53,297 bases of DNA from Candidatus Thalassarchaeaceae archaeon (GTDB lineage Archaea; Thermoplasmatota; Poseidoniia; Poseidoniales; Thalassarchaeaceae): positions 1 through 53,297 of the forward strand of contig JASMFB010000003.1 of the NCBI GenBank assembly GCA_030751995.1. The letters run 5' to 3'. Of the stretch, positions 15,684-23,666 are shown piece after piece (the first letter of the stretch is position 1; the number at the start of each line of letters is the position of its first letter). The position numbers were made by a program, and so were the translations under genes. Below the pieces are notes generated by a model. That model was not told the DNA's origin, did no database searches, and saw nothing but the letters and a program-made list of their open reading frames with translations.

Positions 15684-16910
15684 ATGGCGTCAGGTAGTCG
15701 ACGATTCATGCAGCCGGTCGCCGGACCCTCTGGTTCACCCGTCTCCGGACCCTCTGGGGCCCCTAGAGTAGCGGGGCCAAGCGGAGCTCCAGCGGGGCCA
15801 AGCGGTCCTCCAAAAGACGTCAATCCAGCACAATTTGACCCTCTTGCAGAGATTGAAGACGCCCGTGCTCGAAGACAAGATCGTGAAGAGCGCCTTGAGA
15901 CACTGGAGAAAAAGCGTAACAGTGCTCGTACCAACGTCTACCTCTTCCTAGCTATCACCGTTATTTTAGGAATATTCTCATTCTTCCCCGGGCCGATCCA
16001 TGGCGATGTCTCAGACAATCCACAGGCCCAAATGAGCCCGAACGAAGCCGAGGCTTGGGTTCGTGACGGTGGAGATAATGAATACCGTGACAAAATTTGG
16101 GATGGCTCAACCAATGCTAGTTCGGCACACATGAACATCTACATCCCTCCTCCGTTGCCTGATATGGGTTCAACCACTGCCGTCCGTGTCGATGTCACTT
16201 TCTTTTCATATCGCAATTCGGGCTCAACAGACTTCAAGGCCGGAATGTTCGATGGAGAATGTGGCGTTCTCCCAGCACACGAGTCTTTGCATGCGGATTC
16301 TTGGCACCTCAGTGAGGAAGACCTCGGTCCGGGTGAGAGCGTGGAATTCACTTTGTATACACAGCCAGGGAAGAAATGTATCCTAGTTGAATGGGTCGAG
16401 CCCGTAGCGAACCCTGGAACTCTCGCCACGATGGATGTGGAGGTTGCAATATATTGGCCGCGCATGTTCACGGTTCCAGTGGGCCTCATCACCTTCGTAA
16501 TGGCTGGTTTTGCCTTCATCGGAGCACAGAAAACGGGCAAGGTGTACAAGGGACTCAAGTACCCCGAAGGTCGCCCTGAAAAGAAAGTAGAAGAAGAGGT
16601 TCTAGAAGCCGCTGAAGCAGAACAGCGTGGAGATCAATTGGGCGTCCCTGAGGTTGAGACACCCGAAGATGCTGATGCTGTTGTTGTTGAGGGCCCATCC
16701 CTGGCTGAGGCTGCGGCAAGCCCTGAACAGGATGATTCAGCCCCTGTTTCTGAAGAACCGACGACAGAAGATTCGCCATTAGAAGCGGAACCATCGGCCG
16801 CAGAAGAAGAACCAGAAAAGGCCGAAAATACCGCGGCAGCATGGACCGATGAACAGTTGCTTGGTGCTGGGTGGTCGCAAGAACAGATTGATGCCATGCG
16901 AAATGGCTGA
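15684..16910 (+). CDS. GPSG-repeat membrane protein with coiled segment and Trp-type C-terminal tail
   Basis: 408 residues, not a family I recognise. The N-terminus has four GPSG units (14-17, 22-25, 31-34, 38-41), then a charged helix (about 55-82, EIEDARARRQDREERLETLE). Two membrane segments lie at about 84-103 and 259-281, enclosing an outside domain with paired Cys. The cytoplasmic C-terminal 120 residues are Glu/Ala/Pro-rich and end in a small motif, WTDEQLLGAGWSQEQIDAM. Both ends are therefore predicted inside. GAGG lies upstream of the ATG at 15684. It is the first gene of a plus-strand cluster leading to the SAP-domain and ParA genes (86 bases to the next gene), which hints at a shared role at the membrane. 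Confidence 0.75.
   Translation: MASGSRRFMQPVAGPSGSPVSGPSGAPRVAGPSGAPAGPSGPPKDVNPAQFDPLAEIEDARARRQDREERLETLEKKRNSARTNVYLFLAITVILGIFSFFPGPIHGDVSDNPQAQMSPNEAEAWVRDGGDNEYRDKIWDGSTNASSAHMNIYIPPPLPDMGSTTAVRVDVTFFSYRNSGSTDFKAGMFDGECGVLPAHESLHADSWHLSEEDLGPGESVEFTLYTQPGKKCILVEWVEPVANPGTLATMDVEVAIYWPRMFTVPVGLITFVMAGFAFIGAQKTGKVYKGLKYPEGRPEKKVEEEVLEAAEAEQRGDQLGVPEVETPEDADAVVVEGPSLAEAAASPEQDDSAPVSEEPTTEDSPLEAEPSAAEEEPEKAENTAAAWTDEQLLGAGWSQEQIDAMRNG
15711..15811 (+). repeat. Short tandem coding repeats (GPSG units)
   Basis: Near-repeated DNA units such as GGACCCTCTGG and GCGGGGCCAAGCGG each appear twice and encode the GPSG motifs of the protein at 15684-16910. This is a coding minisatellite prone to copy-number change. 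Confidence 0.7.
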
Positions 16911-16973
16911 AACCTTCTCAGAACGCAGTATTGGTTCACACGTTGAGCGAAGAGGTTGAAAGCGGCAGGCATC

Positions 16974-16994
16974 GCCATCCTCTCTGAGGATGGC
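16974..16994 (+). promoter_or_regulatory. Hairpin immediately before the SAP-domain gene start
   Basis: GCCATCC (16974-16980) pairs with GGATGGC (16988-16994) around the loop TCTCTGA. The ATG follows two bases later. A GAGG that could serve as ribosome-binding site straddles loop and stem, so folding would limit translation start. Confidence 0.45.
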
Positions 16995-16996
16995 CT

Positions 16997-19051
16997 ATGG
17001 ACGAAGACGAACTCTCCGCCATGACCGTTGTCAAACTGAAGGAACGACTCAAAGAACTGGGATTGCCAACCAGTGGGAAAAAGGCAAACCTCATTGCTCG
17101 ACTATTGGAATCAGATGCAGAAGAAGAAGCCGTCCTCATCCTAGATGATGATGAAGACGATTTCACACACACCTCAAAATTTGACTCTGACGAAATTATA
17201 GAAGCGGAAGTTTTTGAGGCTGAAATCCTCGAAGAGGAGGATGAATGGGATGCTGTGGAAACTCTTCCAAGTTCAATCAAAATGAGTCCTGCTCCATTGG
17301 CATCTCGTCCAGTATGGTACAAGGATGGAACGACAATAGCTACTCTTCTCGTAATCCTATTGCTGGCTGGAGCCGGGGGTTGGTGGTACTTCAATGAAGA
17401 TGCAGTCGCTTTCCAAACCGCCCAATCTCGCTATGGTGATAATCTTCAATTCACAGTTACCAATGGCTTGCTCTTGGCAGAAGGCGAAGACATGGTTGGA
17501 TACATTAGAGATGCTGCAGGAGGTGGCTTGGATCAAGTCTGTGGAAAACTTCAAATCGATTTTAGTGGAACTGGATCAGCCTCAATCACTGATGGTTCAC
17601 TAACCGATCTCAAAGATCCAGGTGACACATATCTAGAGGGTGCAGTCATGACCAATGGTGCCTATGGGCGAACATGGAATGCTGTCGAGTCGAATTTGGT
17701 CTATGACCTCAACGCCGATCTGGAGGGATACACATGGTCTGCTATCAATCAGGATTCTTGTAGCACAAATACGGTTTGGACAAAGAGAAACAATCAGTTA
17801 GACATCGAGATGACTCAATGGAATGAAATTACAGAACGAAAATTACTCCGTTCCGACACCACAGTTGGATTCGTCGATTCAGATGGCCAACTATCTAGTG
17901 CCACCACCACTACCTTTGGTGGCATTGTCGGTTCCGACACCGTTTCCAATTTGATTGAGGATGCTCTGTTGCCACTACATCCAGTAAATCTGTACGATAT
18001 CTTCCAATTGACAATCCTCACTGAAGGCCTCACAGGCGAATATGGGGATTGGGCATGGGAAGTTGGTTCCACTAGTACAATTGGCGGCCAGGATGCAATT
18101 CAAATTTTCATGCACCACATCGATATCGGTAAATGTCTCGGTCGAGCCGAGATGGCCTTGTGGGCAATTCCAGGGCAACCCTTGCCTGCTAGACAGGTCG
18201 TTGAGATGTCCATCGACAAATCGGGGACACACCCCGCCTGTTCTTTCGCAATGTCTGAGGCAATCGAACTTGCCTTTCCAGAGGGGACCTTCACAGCTCG
18301 ATACACGATTGAGCAAACCTCATTCAAGCAAGGAAGCGAGGATGTGAGATGGCAGCAAGGCTACGCAACCCGTCCACTTGCTGGTCAAGACGTTCCCTCG
18401 GATTGTCGGCAGAGCATACCCCACGATGATTGTGTGCCATGGGCCACCCATATGTGGGACAATTCCTCAACGCGACCATTCACTCTAGAGCAAGCGGTGA
18501 CTTGTGTGGCCACCGATAGTGATGCCTTTGGAGCAGCCCACACCGCCCTCAATAGCGATGGGTACGTCTTTTCTGCGTTGGACGATCGTACAGGAAATTC
18601 TCCGGTGTGGAATCTTTCATGGGTCAGTTCCGTTGAAGCCGGTTGGGTCCGAGTAACATGGCCAGGTGGCGAGAATTGCTTGAATTCAGGGGATGGCCCA
18701 ATCAGTGGCGATGACAAACCCGAACATGCACGAGATCGAATTCCAACCACTCATAGAATCGCCGCACTAGAGAGCCGCATGATTTCATCCACATTGTATC
18801 CTGATCTGTATCCTCAAGTTACGACATCCGGGGTTCTTCGCGATGATGTACAGATTGGATACGCATTGGTTGTTCCAGAGGATAACGCTGTTTCAGAATG
18901 GTTGGATGAAATCGACTTCTTCGAGGGCCAAGTCACAGTTTATCTTGAACGCACTTGGACCTCAGGAGATACAGATCATAGCCTTCGAGTTGGAATGGAT
19001 GGAAAGACTGGGCGTATGGTGGGGTGGGCTCAAACTTCGACACCGTCCTAA
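16997..19051 (+). CDS. Membrane-anchored SAP-domain protein with large outside domain
   Basis: 684 residues. Residues 5-39 match a SAP DNA-binding motif (LSAMTVVKLKERLKELGL, then PTSGKKANLIARLLES), a helix-extension-helix used to bind DNA in chromatin and repair proteins. A very acidic linker (about 40-100) leads to one membrane helix at 111-131. About 550 residues with scattered Cys and Trp follow and are predicted outside. With SAP inside and the rest outside, the protein could tie DNA to the membrane. It lies 83 bases before the parA gene in the same direction. A SAP domain on a membrane protein is unusual; the outer domain has no recognised family. Binding of DNA is inferred from the motif only. 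Confidence 0.78.
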   Translation: MDEDELSAMTVVKLKERLKELGLPTSGKKANLIARLLESDAEEEAVLILDDDEDDFTHTSKFDSDEIIEAEVFEAEILEEEDEWDAVETLPSSIKMSPAPLASRPVWYKDGTTIATLLVILLLAGAGGWWYFNEDAVAFQTAQSRYGDNLQFTVTNGLLLAEGEDMVGYIRDAAGGGLDQVCGKLQIDFSGTGSASITDGSLTDLKDPGDTYLEGAVMTNGAYGRTWNAVESNLVYDLNADLEGYTWSAINQDSCSTNTVWTKRNNQLDIEMTQWNEITERKLLRSDTTVGFVDSDGQLSSATTTTFGGIVGSDTVSNLIEDALLPLHPVNLYDIFQLTILTEGLTGEYGDWAWEVGSTSTIGGQDAIQIFMHHIDIGKCLGRAEMALWAIPGQPLPARQVVEMSIDKSGTHPACSFAMSEAIELAFPEGTFTARYTIEQTSFKQGSEDVRWQQGYATRPLAGQDVPSDCRQSIPHDDCVPWATHMWDNSSTRPFTLEQAVTCVATDSDAFGAAHTALNSDGYVFSALDDRTGNSPVWNLSWVSSVEAGWVRVTWPGGENCLNSGDGPISGDDKPEHARDRIPTTHRIAALESRMISSTLYPDLYPQVTTSGVLRDDVQIGYALVVPEDNAVSEWLDEIDFFEGQVTVYLERTWTSGDTDHSLRVGMDGKTGRMVGWAQTSTPS

Positions 19052-19134
19052 TGTTTGAAAAAACCCCATTTCAGGCTTAATTTGTCCCGTCACCCTCAAG
19101 AGCGCAGCAAGAGCGGAAGCAATTGGGATGCATC

Positions 19135-20064
19135 ATGGATGAGGAAGATGTGCTGCCCGAGGCGGTAGCCGCGCCCTTGGTGGTCGAATTCACTGAGGAG
19201 GAAATAGAAGGTCCCGTATCTGACCCATTGAGTTCTGCCGAACCCCGTCCTGAAATTGAACTCCCAAGAGGGAGACCGACTCCTGCGAATCGCGGGCGTG
19301 TCGTCACTGTCATGAATCAGAAAGGTGGTGTCGGAAAGACGACCACAGTCATCAATGTCGCAACACATCTCGCTATGCATGGCGTCCGAGTCCTTGTGGT
19401 CGATTGCGACCAACAAGGAAATTGTGCTACGGGCCTTGGAATCGACAAGAGTCGTGTCAAGCATACGACTCGTACTCTATTCACTGACCCAGAACAGGCT
19501 CCTGCCTGTCGACATGCTACCGCAGTCCCCGGCCTTCACCTAATCGTGGGCGAGCGCTCATTGGTTGGACTTGAGCAAGAACTCTCCACCCGACTCGGTC
19601 GTGAGCGTTGTCTATCTGAAGGTCTTGAGTCACTGTTGCCACACTACGATCTCATCCTACTCGACACCGCGCCCAGTCTGGGATTGGTAACCATCAACGC
19701 CCTAGTTGCCAGTGATGGCGTATTAGTCCCTGTACAAACTGAATTCTTCGCATTGGAAGGCGTTGCCATGTTATCTTCGACCATTCGAGAGGTCCGCCGT
19801 CGCCTCAATCCGGAACTTGGTTTTGATGGTGTCATGATGACAATGCATGCTCCAACCTTGTTGAATGGTCAGGTGCAGGGACAGTTGAAGGAAACATTCA
19901 ACGATTTGATTGTTGAACCACCGATTCGTCGTAATATCAAACTCGCTGAAGCTCCAAGTGAAGGCATTCCTATACATATCCACGCACCGGAATCAAAAGG
20001 TGGGAAGGATTATCGCGAACTTGCGGTTAATCTTGCTCAGCGGTGGAATCTCACCTTGGAGTGA
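19135..20064 (+). CDS. parA: ParA-family ATPase (first copy)
   Basis: 309 residues from the ATG at 19135; an in-frame TTG at 19123 is less likely. After a 52-residue acidic N-terminal extension comes the deviant Walker A NQKGGVGKTTT (about 61-71), the switch region VDCDQQGNCATGLG, and LILLDTAPSLGLVTINAL (Walker B). The C-terminal AEAPSEG box is typical of ParA/Soj. ParA makes ATP-dependent dimers that bind DNA and move a partner-bound cargo, usually chromosome origin or plasmid. Its stop is 5 bases before a small gene with a ParB-like N-terminus, and it follows the SAP-membrane gene, so this looks like one functional unit. It is distinct from the second ParA at 50815. Confidence 0.92.
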   Translation: MDEEDVLPEAVAAPLVVEFTEEEIEGPVSDPLSSAEPRPEIELPRGRPTPANRGRVVTVMNQKGGVGKTTTVINVATHLAMHGVRVLVVDCDQQGNCATGLGIDKSRVKHTTRTLFTDPEQAPACRHATAVPGLHLIVGERSLVGLEQELSTRLGRERCLSEGLESLLPHYDLILLDTAPSLGLVTINALVASDGVLVPVQTEFFALEGVAMLSSTIREVRRRLNPELGFDGVMMTMHAPTLLNGQVQGQLKETFNDLIVEPPIRRNIKLAEAPSEGIPIHIHAPESKGGKDYRELAVNLAQRWNLTLE

Positions 20065-20069
20065 ATCTA

Positions 20070-20483
20070 ATGACCAAAAAGCGCGTTTTGGGCCGGGGCC
20101 TCGATGATTTGCTGGCCCAACACGATCAGGATTTACCATTCCTAGATGCCTACGGTCCCTCGATTGGCGATTCCGAAGGTTTACCGACAGGTACCGGGGC
20201 GGACCCTGTTGAACAGTTGATGGAAGCCATCACGCGCCTCTTGCAGGCCGAAGGCCACCAAAATTCCGAATTGATTACACGTGAAGCGAAGGAAAATGGC
20301 GTTCAAATTATTGTACAGAGTGGCGGGGAGAAATTACCACTTGTCCCCTCCGATTTGGGTGCACCTGGATTTGAAGAAGGGATTTTGGCCACAGATAGAA
20401 GCGAAGCCTCTGTCACCATTGTCCAGTGGGGTATCCCAGCTCGTCGCCTACTCGAACGTCTTTGTGAACATTGGTCTGGGTGA
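20070..20483 (+). CDS. Short ParA partner with ParB-like N-terminal tip
   Basis: 137 residues from the ATG at 20070. The first residues, MTKKRVLGRGLDDLLAQ, closely resemble the N-terminal tip of bacterial chromosomal ParB/Spo0J (K-K-R-x-L-G-R-G-L-D-x-L-L), the peptide that stimulates ParA ATPase. The rest does not contain the ParB CTPase motif or a helix-turn-helix. It has an acidic linker, a helix (DPVEQLMEAITRLLQAEG) and a small domain ending WGIPARRLLERLCEHWSG. The gene is 5 bases after parA and 4 bases before the esterase start. It is most likely a ParA activator that links ParA to some cargo other than a ParB-parS complex. This function is inferred. Confidence 0.75.
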   Translation: MTKKRVLGRGLDDLLAQHDQDLPFLDAYGPSIGDSEGLPTGTGADPVEQLMEAITRLLQAEGHQNSELITREAKENGVQIIVQSGGEKLPLVPSDLGAPGFEEGILATDRSEASVTIVQWGIPARRLLERLCEHWSG

Positions 20484-20487
20484 TTAT

Positions 20488-21387
20488 TTGAGCATCCGTA
20501 GTGCGCTGGTGTCTACCTTCGTTCTTCGACCGAACAAGACCATCTACCGGTTGTTACGTCCATCTCCACTCTTGGCTCGTTTTTTTGTTCATCCACAAAC
20601 ATGGTTTGCGGGGAAGTTGTTCAGTCCGTTCGGAGTCCGCACAGAGAATACTCATTTTGGAGATGTACCGAGTGTTACCTTCACTCCGAAGAAGAACGTA
20701 CGATCAAACACCATCTTCGTGTTTCTACATGGTGGAGGCTACTGCATTGGTTCATCACGCACAACACATCGAATTGGGTTGGCAAATCTAGCCAAGACGA
20801 CCTCCTGTGTCTGTCATTCCATCGACTATCGCTTGGCCCCCGCGGACCCATATCCTGCTGCCTTGGAGGATGCAGCGAAAGCGTGGCAGGAAATCGTTGC
20901 TGAAAATCCAGATTCACAAATAATCCTCAGTGGAGATTCCGCAGGTGGTGGCCTCAGTCTTGCGTTAATGATGCATCTACGCGATGAAGGGTCACGGCTA
21001 CCTGATGCAGCCGTTTTATTCTCACCTTGGACTGACCTAACATGTAGTTCACCGACATACAAGACGTTGGCAAAAGCGGATCCAATGCTGGCTCGTGTCA
21101 TTCCCGATGATTGTGCTGGCCATTACGTCCCTGAATCTGTTAATCGTAAAGACCCATACATCTCTCCAATGTTTGGTGATTTCACCGGCCTGCCAAGAAC
21201 GCTCATTCTCGTCGGCGACCGAGAAGTCCTTCTGGATGATAGCCGAAAGGTTGGAGAGAAAGCCAAGAACGCTGGTGTAGACATAGAAGTCGACATCTGG
21301 CCGGGGATGTTTCACGATTGGTGGTTGTTCGGCCAATCCGTCCCTGAATCCAAGCAATGCCTTCGTAAGGTTGCTGAGTGGATTTAG
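20488..21387 (+). CDS. Alpha/beta-hydrolase, hormone-sensitive-lipase-type esterase
   Basis: About 299 residues when started at the TTG at 20488, 4 bases after the preceding gene; the open frame continues further upstream but only over that gene. It has the family IV esterase signature: HGGGYCIGSS (oxyanion hole), GDSAGGG (nucleophile Ser), an acid in GDREVLLDD and the catalytic His in GMFHDWW. Such enzymes cut short-chain acyl esters in the cytoplasm. No signal peptide. It is the last gene of the plus-strand ParA cluster, probably by co-transcription rather than by function. It overlaps the convergent peptidase gene end by 4 bases. Confidence 0.88.
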   Translation: MSIRSALVSTFVLRPNKTIYRLLRPSPLLARFFVHPQTWFAGKLFSPFGVRTENTHFGDVPSVTFTPKKNVRSNTIFVFLHGGGYCIGSSRTTHRIGLANLAKTTSCVCHSIDYRLAPADPYPAALEDAAKAWQEIVAENPDSQIILSGDSAGGGLSLALMMHLRDEGSRLPDAAVLFSPWTDLTCSSPTYKTLAKADPMLARVIPDDCAGHYVPESVNRKDPYISPMFGDFTGLPRTLILVGDREVLLDDSRKVGEKAKNAGVDIEVDIWPGMFHDWWLFGQSVPESKQCLRKVAEWI

Positions 21388-22715
21388 TTTCTAGCAAGTG
21401 AACCCATTGGGTCCCATGGCGACAGAACATGAGGCTCCTTCGATAACGCTGCACGCATCTCATCGGTGAGATACGAAGATGGCGCTGCAATCTCGAACAT
21501 GTACTCATCAAACCAACTATCGTTCATGGTGTAGAAGCCCTTGATACCACTCTTCTTGTCCCCCCAGGAATTCTCAACACGCCATCGACGAGCATCACCA
21601 TCGACAACATCCACACCTGTGAACAGCATTGCATGAGTCATCATGGTCTGATGATATCGTAAGCGATCTGCCTTCTCTAGACCAAATTCCATCCCATACA
21701 TTTCCTTGAATGAGAACAATTCTGCATCCCATAACCCTCTTTGTCGATGCATCTGTTTGCCGACATCACAACCCATCCATACAGGCAATCCATCTTCCAA
21801 CAGTCGCTTAGTGATGTCTTTCATGTCATCCATGCCAATATTGAGGTAGACGACGGGCGGCCCTCCTGCGACATTCTGTAGGAAATCTACGGTGTAGGTT
21901 TCCAATGTCTGATTCCGTGGATCATGAACGAGACAAACATAGTCCTCATAATCAATGGTGACGAATTTCTGAGCAAATTCCTGAGGCGTCATTTCTCCTT
22001 CTCGATGGAACTTGTCATTCTTGTCCCTCCATTGCCAATCAAAGGTCTCAGGTGGAGTCCCAAGGTGGATGCAGAGTACCCGCCAGACATCTGCCAACCG
22101 ACCATCCTTATGACTATCAATTTCTGCATTGGAGGCTCCACTGTCAGTCATATTGCGCAGTTCCATGGCCGATGTTCGAAGCATATGGTTGAGGGCGGCA
22201 TTCATACGACGTGTTGCCGAGGAGGAGTACGATTCAGGGTAGGCCGCCTTGGGGACAAGTCCATGCTTTCGGACGAGATTGACCGCCATGTTCCACTGCC
22301 CCCCATCATCCAATGGGTGGTCGAGAAGGAAGGCGACCGTTCGATCATCTAGCGGCCGGTCTGCGGTTTGCACAATGGCATGCAGAAAGTGGTTCGCCCG
22401 TTCGAATTTGTCCCAAAAATGGATGTGGGCCTGACTGAATTCGAATTCTTTCAACCCCATTTCCTTCATTGCGCCGACCCGGAAAAGATTGAGCATGGCG
22501 AATAGCCAACATCGTCCACTGCTCTTTTGATTTGTCACTTTCCAGTCATCGAGTTTGATTGAGAATGTAAAATCGGTATTGGCGACAATCTCTCGATTCA
22601 ATGCAATGTCCAATACATCACTGGCCGTTACTGCGTTCTGTACGACTTTCGCATTGGGGTCCGCATCAAATGCAGCTCGAAACCGGGCAATCTGTTCTGG
22701 TGTGACGACGGACAT
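21384..22715 (-). CDS. C1B-family cysteine aminopeptidase (bleomycin hydrolase / PepC-like)
   Basis: 443 residues, normal for the family. The papain-like catalytic triad is visible as C69 in KSSGRCWLFA, H361 in MTHAML and N382 in ENSWGD. Bleomycin hydrolases form a hexameric barrel in the cytoplasm and trim peptides from the N-terminus; the C-terminal tail folds into the active site. Here the tail ends PMGSLARN, close to the usual hydrophobic/Ala ending. A hairpin that hides a GGTGAG ribosome-binding site is directly upstream of the ATG. These enzymes are common in bacteria and eukaryotes and sparse in archaea, so past transfer is possible. Confidence 0.92.
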   Translation of the reverse strand: MSVVTPEQIARFRAAFDADPNAKVVQNAVTASDVLDIALNREIVANTDFTFSIKLDDWKVTNQKSSGRCWLFAMLNLFRVGAMKEMGLKEFEFSQAHIHFWDKFERANHFLHAIVQTADRPLDDRTVAFLLDHPLDDGGQWNMAVNLVRKHGLVPKAAYPESYSSSATRRMNAALNHMLRTSAMELRNMTDSGASNAEIDSHKDGRLADVWRVLCIHLGTPPETFDWQWRDKNDKFHREGEMTPQEFAQKFVTIDYEDYVCLVHDPRNQTLETYTVDFLQNVAGGPPVVYLNIGMDDMKDITKRLLEDGLPVWMGCDVGKQMHRQRGLWDAELFSFKEMYGMEFGLEKADRLRYHQTMMTHAMLFTGVDVVDGDARRWRVENSWGDKKSGIKGFYTMNDSWFDEYMFEIAAPSSYLTDEMRAALSKEPHVLSPWDPMGSLARN

Positions 22716-22716
22716 T

Positions 22717-22735
22717 GGCTCACCTATGGTGAGCC
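22717..22735 (-). promoter_or_regulatory. Perfect hairpin covering the ribosome-binding site of the C1B peptidase
   Basis: GGCTCACC/GGTGAGCC is a perfect 8-bp stem with a 3-base loop, ending one base before the peptidase ATG. Read in the gene's direction, the 3' arm GGTGAGCC is the likely Shine-Dalgarno sequence, so folding would block it. Confidence 0.55.
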
Positions 22736-22755
22736 GTCCCCTTCACCGGCGACGC

Positions 22756-23322
22756 TTAGTCATCACGCTTGGCCAACAGGGCAGCGGATAGCCCCACTAC
22801 TATGGTGGCAATTAACGCGGGTGCAGGCAATGGTTCATACCCACTATCCATAATTACTGGACAATTGTTTCCACCACTGTCCTCTCCAGATACCCAACAA
22901 TCGGACCAAATTTTGCCACCCTCGGCAAATCCGCCTTCAGGGAATTTCTCATCTTCGCCGTCAGAATAAGTCAGAACGATGTCATAATTGATGTAAGAAT
23001 GCGTTTCAACGGGCGTGATGGTACTCGTCCAATCCGCACCAGATCCATTCATGGCAATTTTCTCTGGTGGATTACAGACACCGCTGTTGATGCATTGCTG
23101 CACAGTCCACTCTACAGTGGTTCCATTTTCAGCAGCCTGACTAGAGAGAACTAGATTGATGGTGAATTCAACCCCGTCAGTAGATACCTCTGGCACTACA
23201 ATAGAATCGATGGGCGTTCCCGCGACGTCAATCGTGCGATTGATTCCCGAATCTCCCCCCGCCATAGCGTAGGGCAGACAGAGGGAAAGTGCCAGAGCCA
23301 GAACGAACAGCCGGCGCATCAT
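22756..23322 (-). CDS. Secreted, C-terminally anchored protein of unknown function
   Basis: About 188 residues from the ATG at 23322, chosen because MMRRLFVLALALSLCLPYAMA is a clear signal peptide; the open frame extends further upstream. The mature part is a beta-looking domain with four Cys, rich in Gly, Thr and Asp (PEVSTDGVEFTINLVL; GTTVEWTVQQC). The end is a single hydrophobic helix followed by KRDD, like a PGF-CTERM-type or plain membrane anchor, with a PAPAL stretch before it. No recognised domain; it may be an Ig-like surface protein. It is divergent from cspA. Confidence 0.72.
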   Translation of the reverse strand: MMRRLFVLALALSLCLPYAMAGGDSGINRTIDVAGTPIDSIVVPEVSTDGVEFTINLVLSSQAAENGTTVEWTVQQCINSGVCNPPEKIAMNGSGADWTSTITPVETHSYINYDIVLTYSDGEDEKFPEGGFAEGGKIWSDCWVSGEDSGGNNCPVIMDSGYEPLPAPALIATIVVGLSAALLAKRDD

Positions 23323-23474
23323 GCGATGCCGTTGACGCCATTCATTGAATAATGCTGTTGTGCCACGATTCATTCTGCACCTGTCGTGGCACATAGTTAC
23401 CTCCACAATTATGGGCATTTTCGGAAATCAGTTAGGGTACTCCCTCAATTAGTATGAGCGTGCGCGCGGGTAAC

Positions 23475-23666
23475 ATGGCACAAGGTACTGTCAAGTGGTT
23501 CAATCAGTCGAAAGGCTTCGGGTTCATCGAACGCGAAGGTGAAGGAGACCTGTTTGTCCACATCACGAATGTAGAAGGAAGAATAGAAGACGGAGACTCC
23601 GTAGAATTTGAGGTAGGCGAAGGTCCAAAGGGACCCAATGCCATTAATGTACGCAAGGTCGAGTGA
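23475..23666 (+). CDS. cspA: Cold-shock-domain protein
   Basis: 63 residues from the ATG at 23475. It is a single OB-fold cold-shock domain: [20 protein letters not shown] (RNP1) and DLFVHITNV (RNP2), with the usual ending NAINVRKVE. It binds single-stranded RNA and acts as an RNA chaperone. Length and motifs are standard. CspA genes are widely shared with bacteria. It ends directly against the convergent PUA gene. Confidence 0.95.
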   Translation: MAQGTVKWFNQSKGFGFIEREGEGDLFVHITNVEGRIEDGDSVEFEVGEGPKGPNAINVRKVE

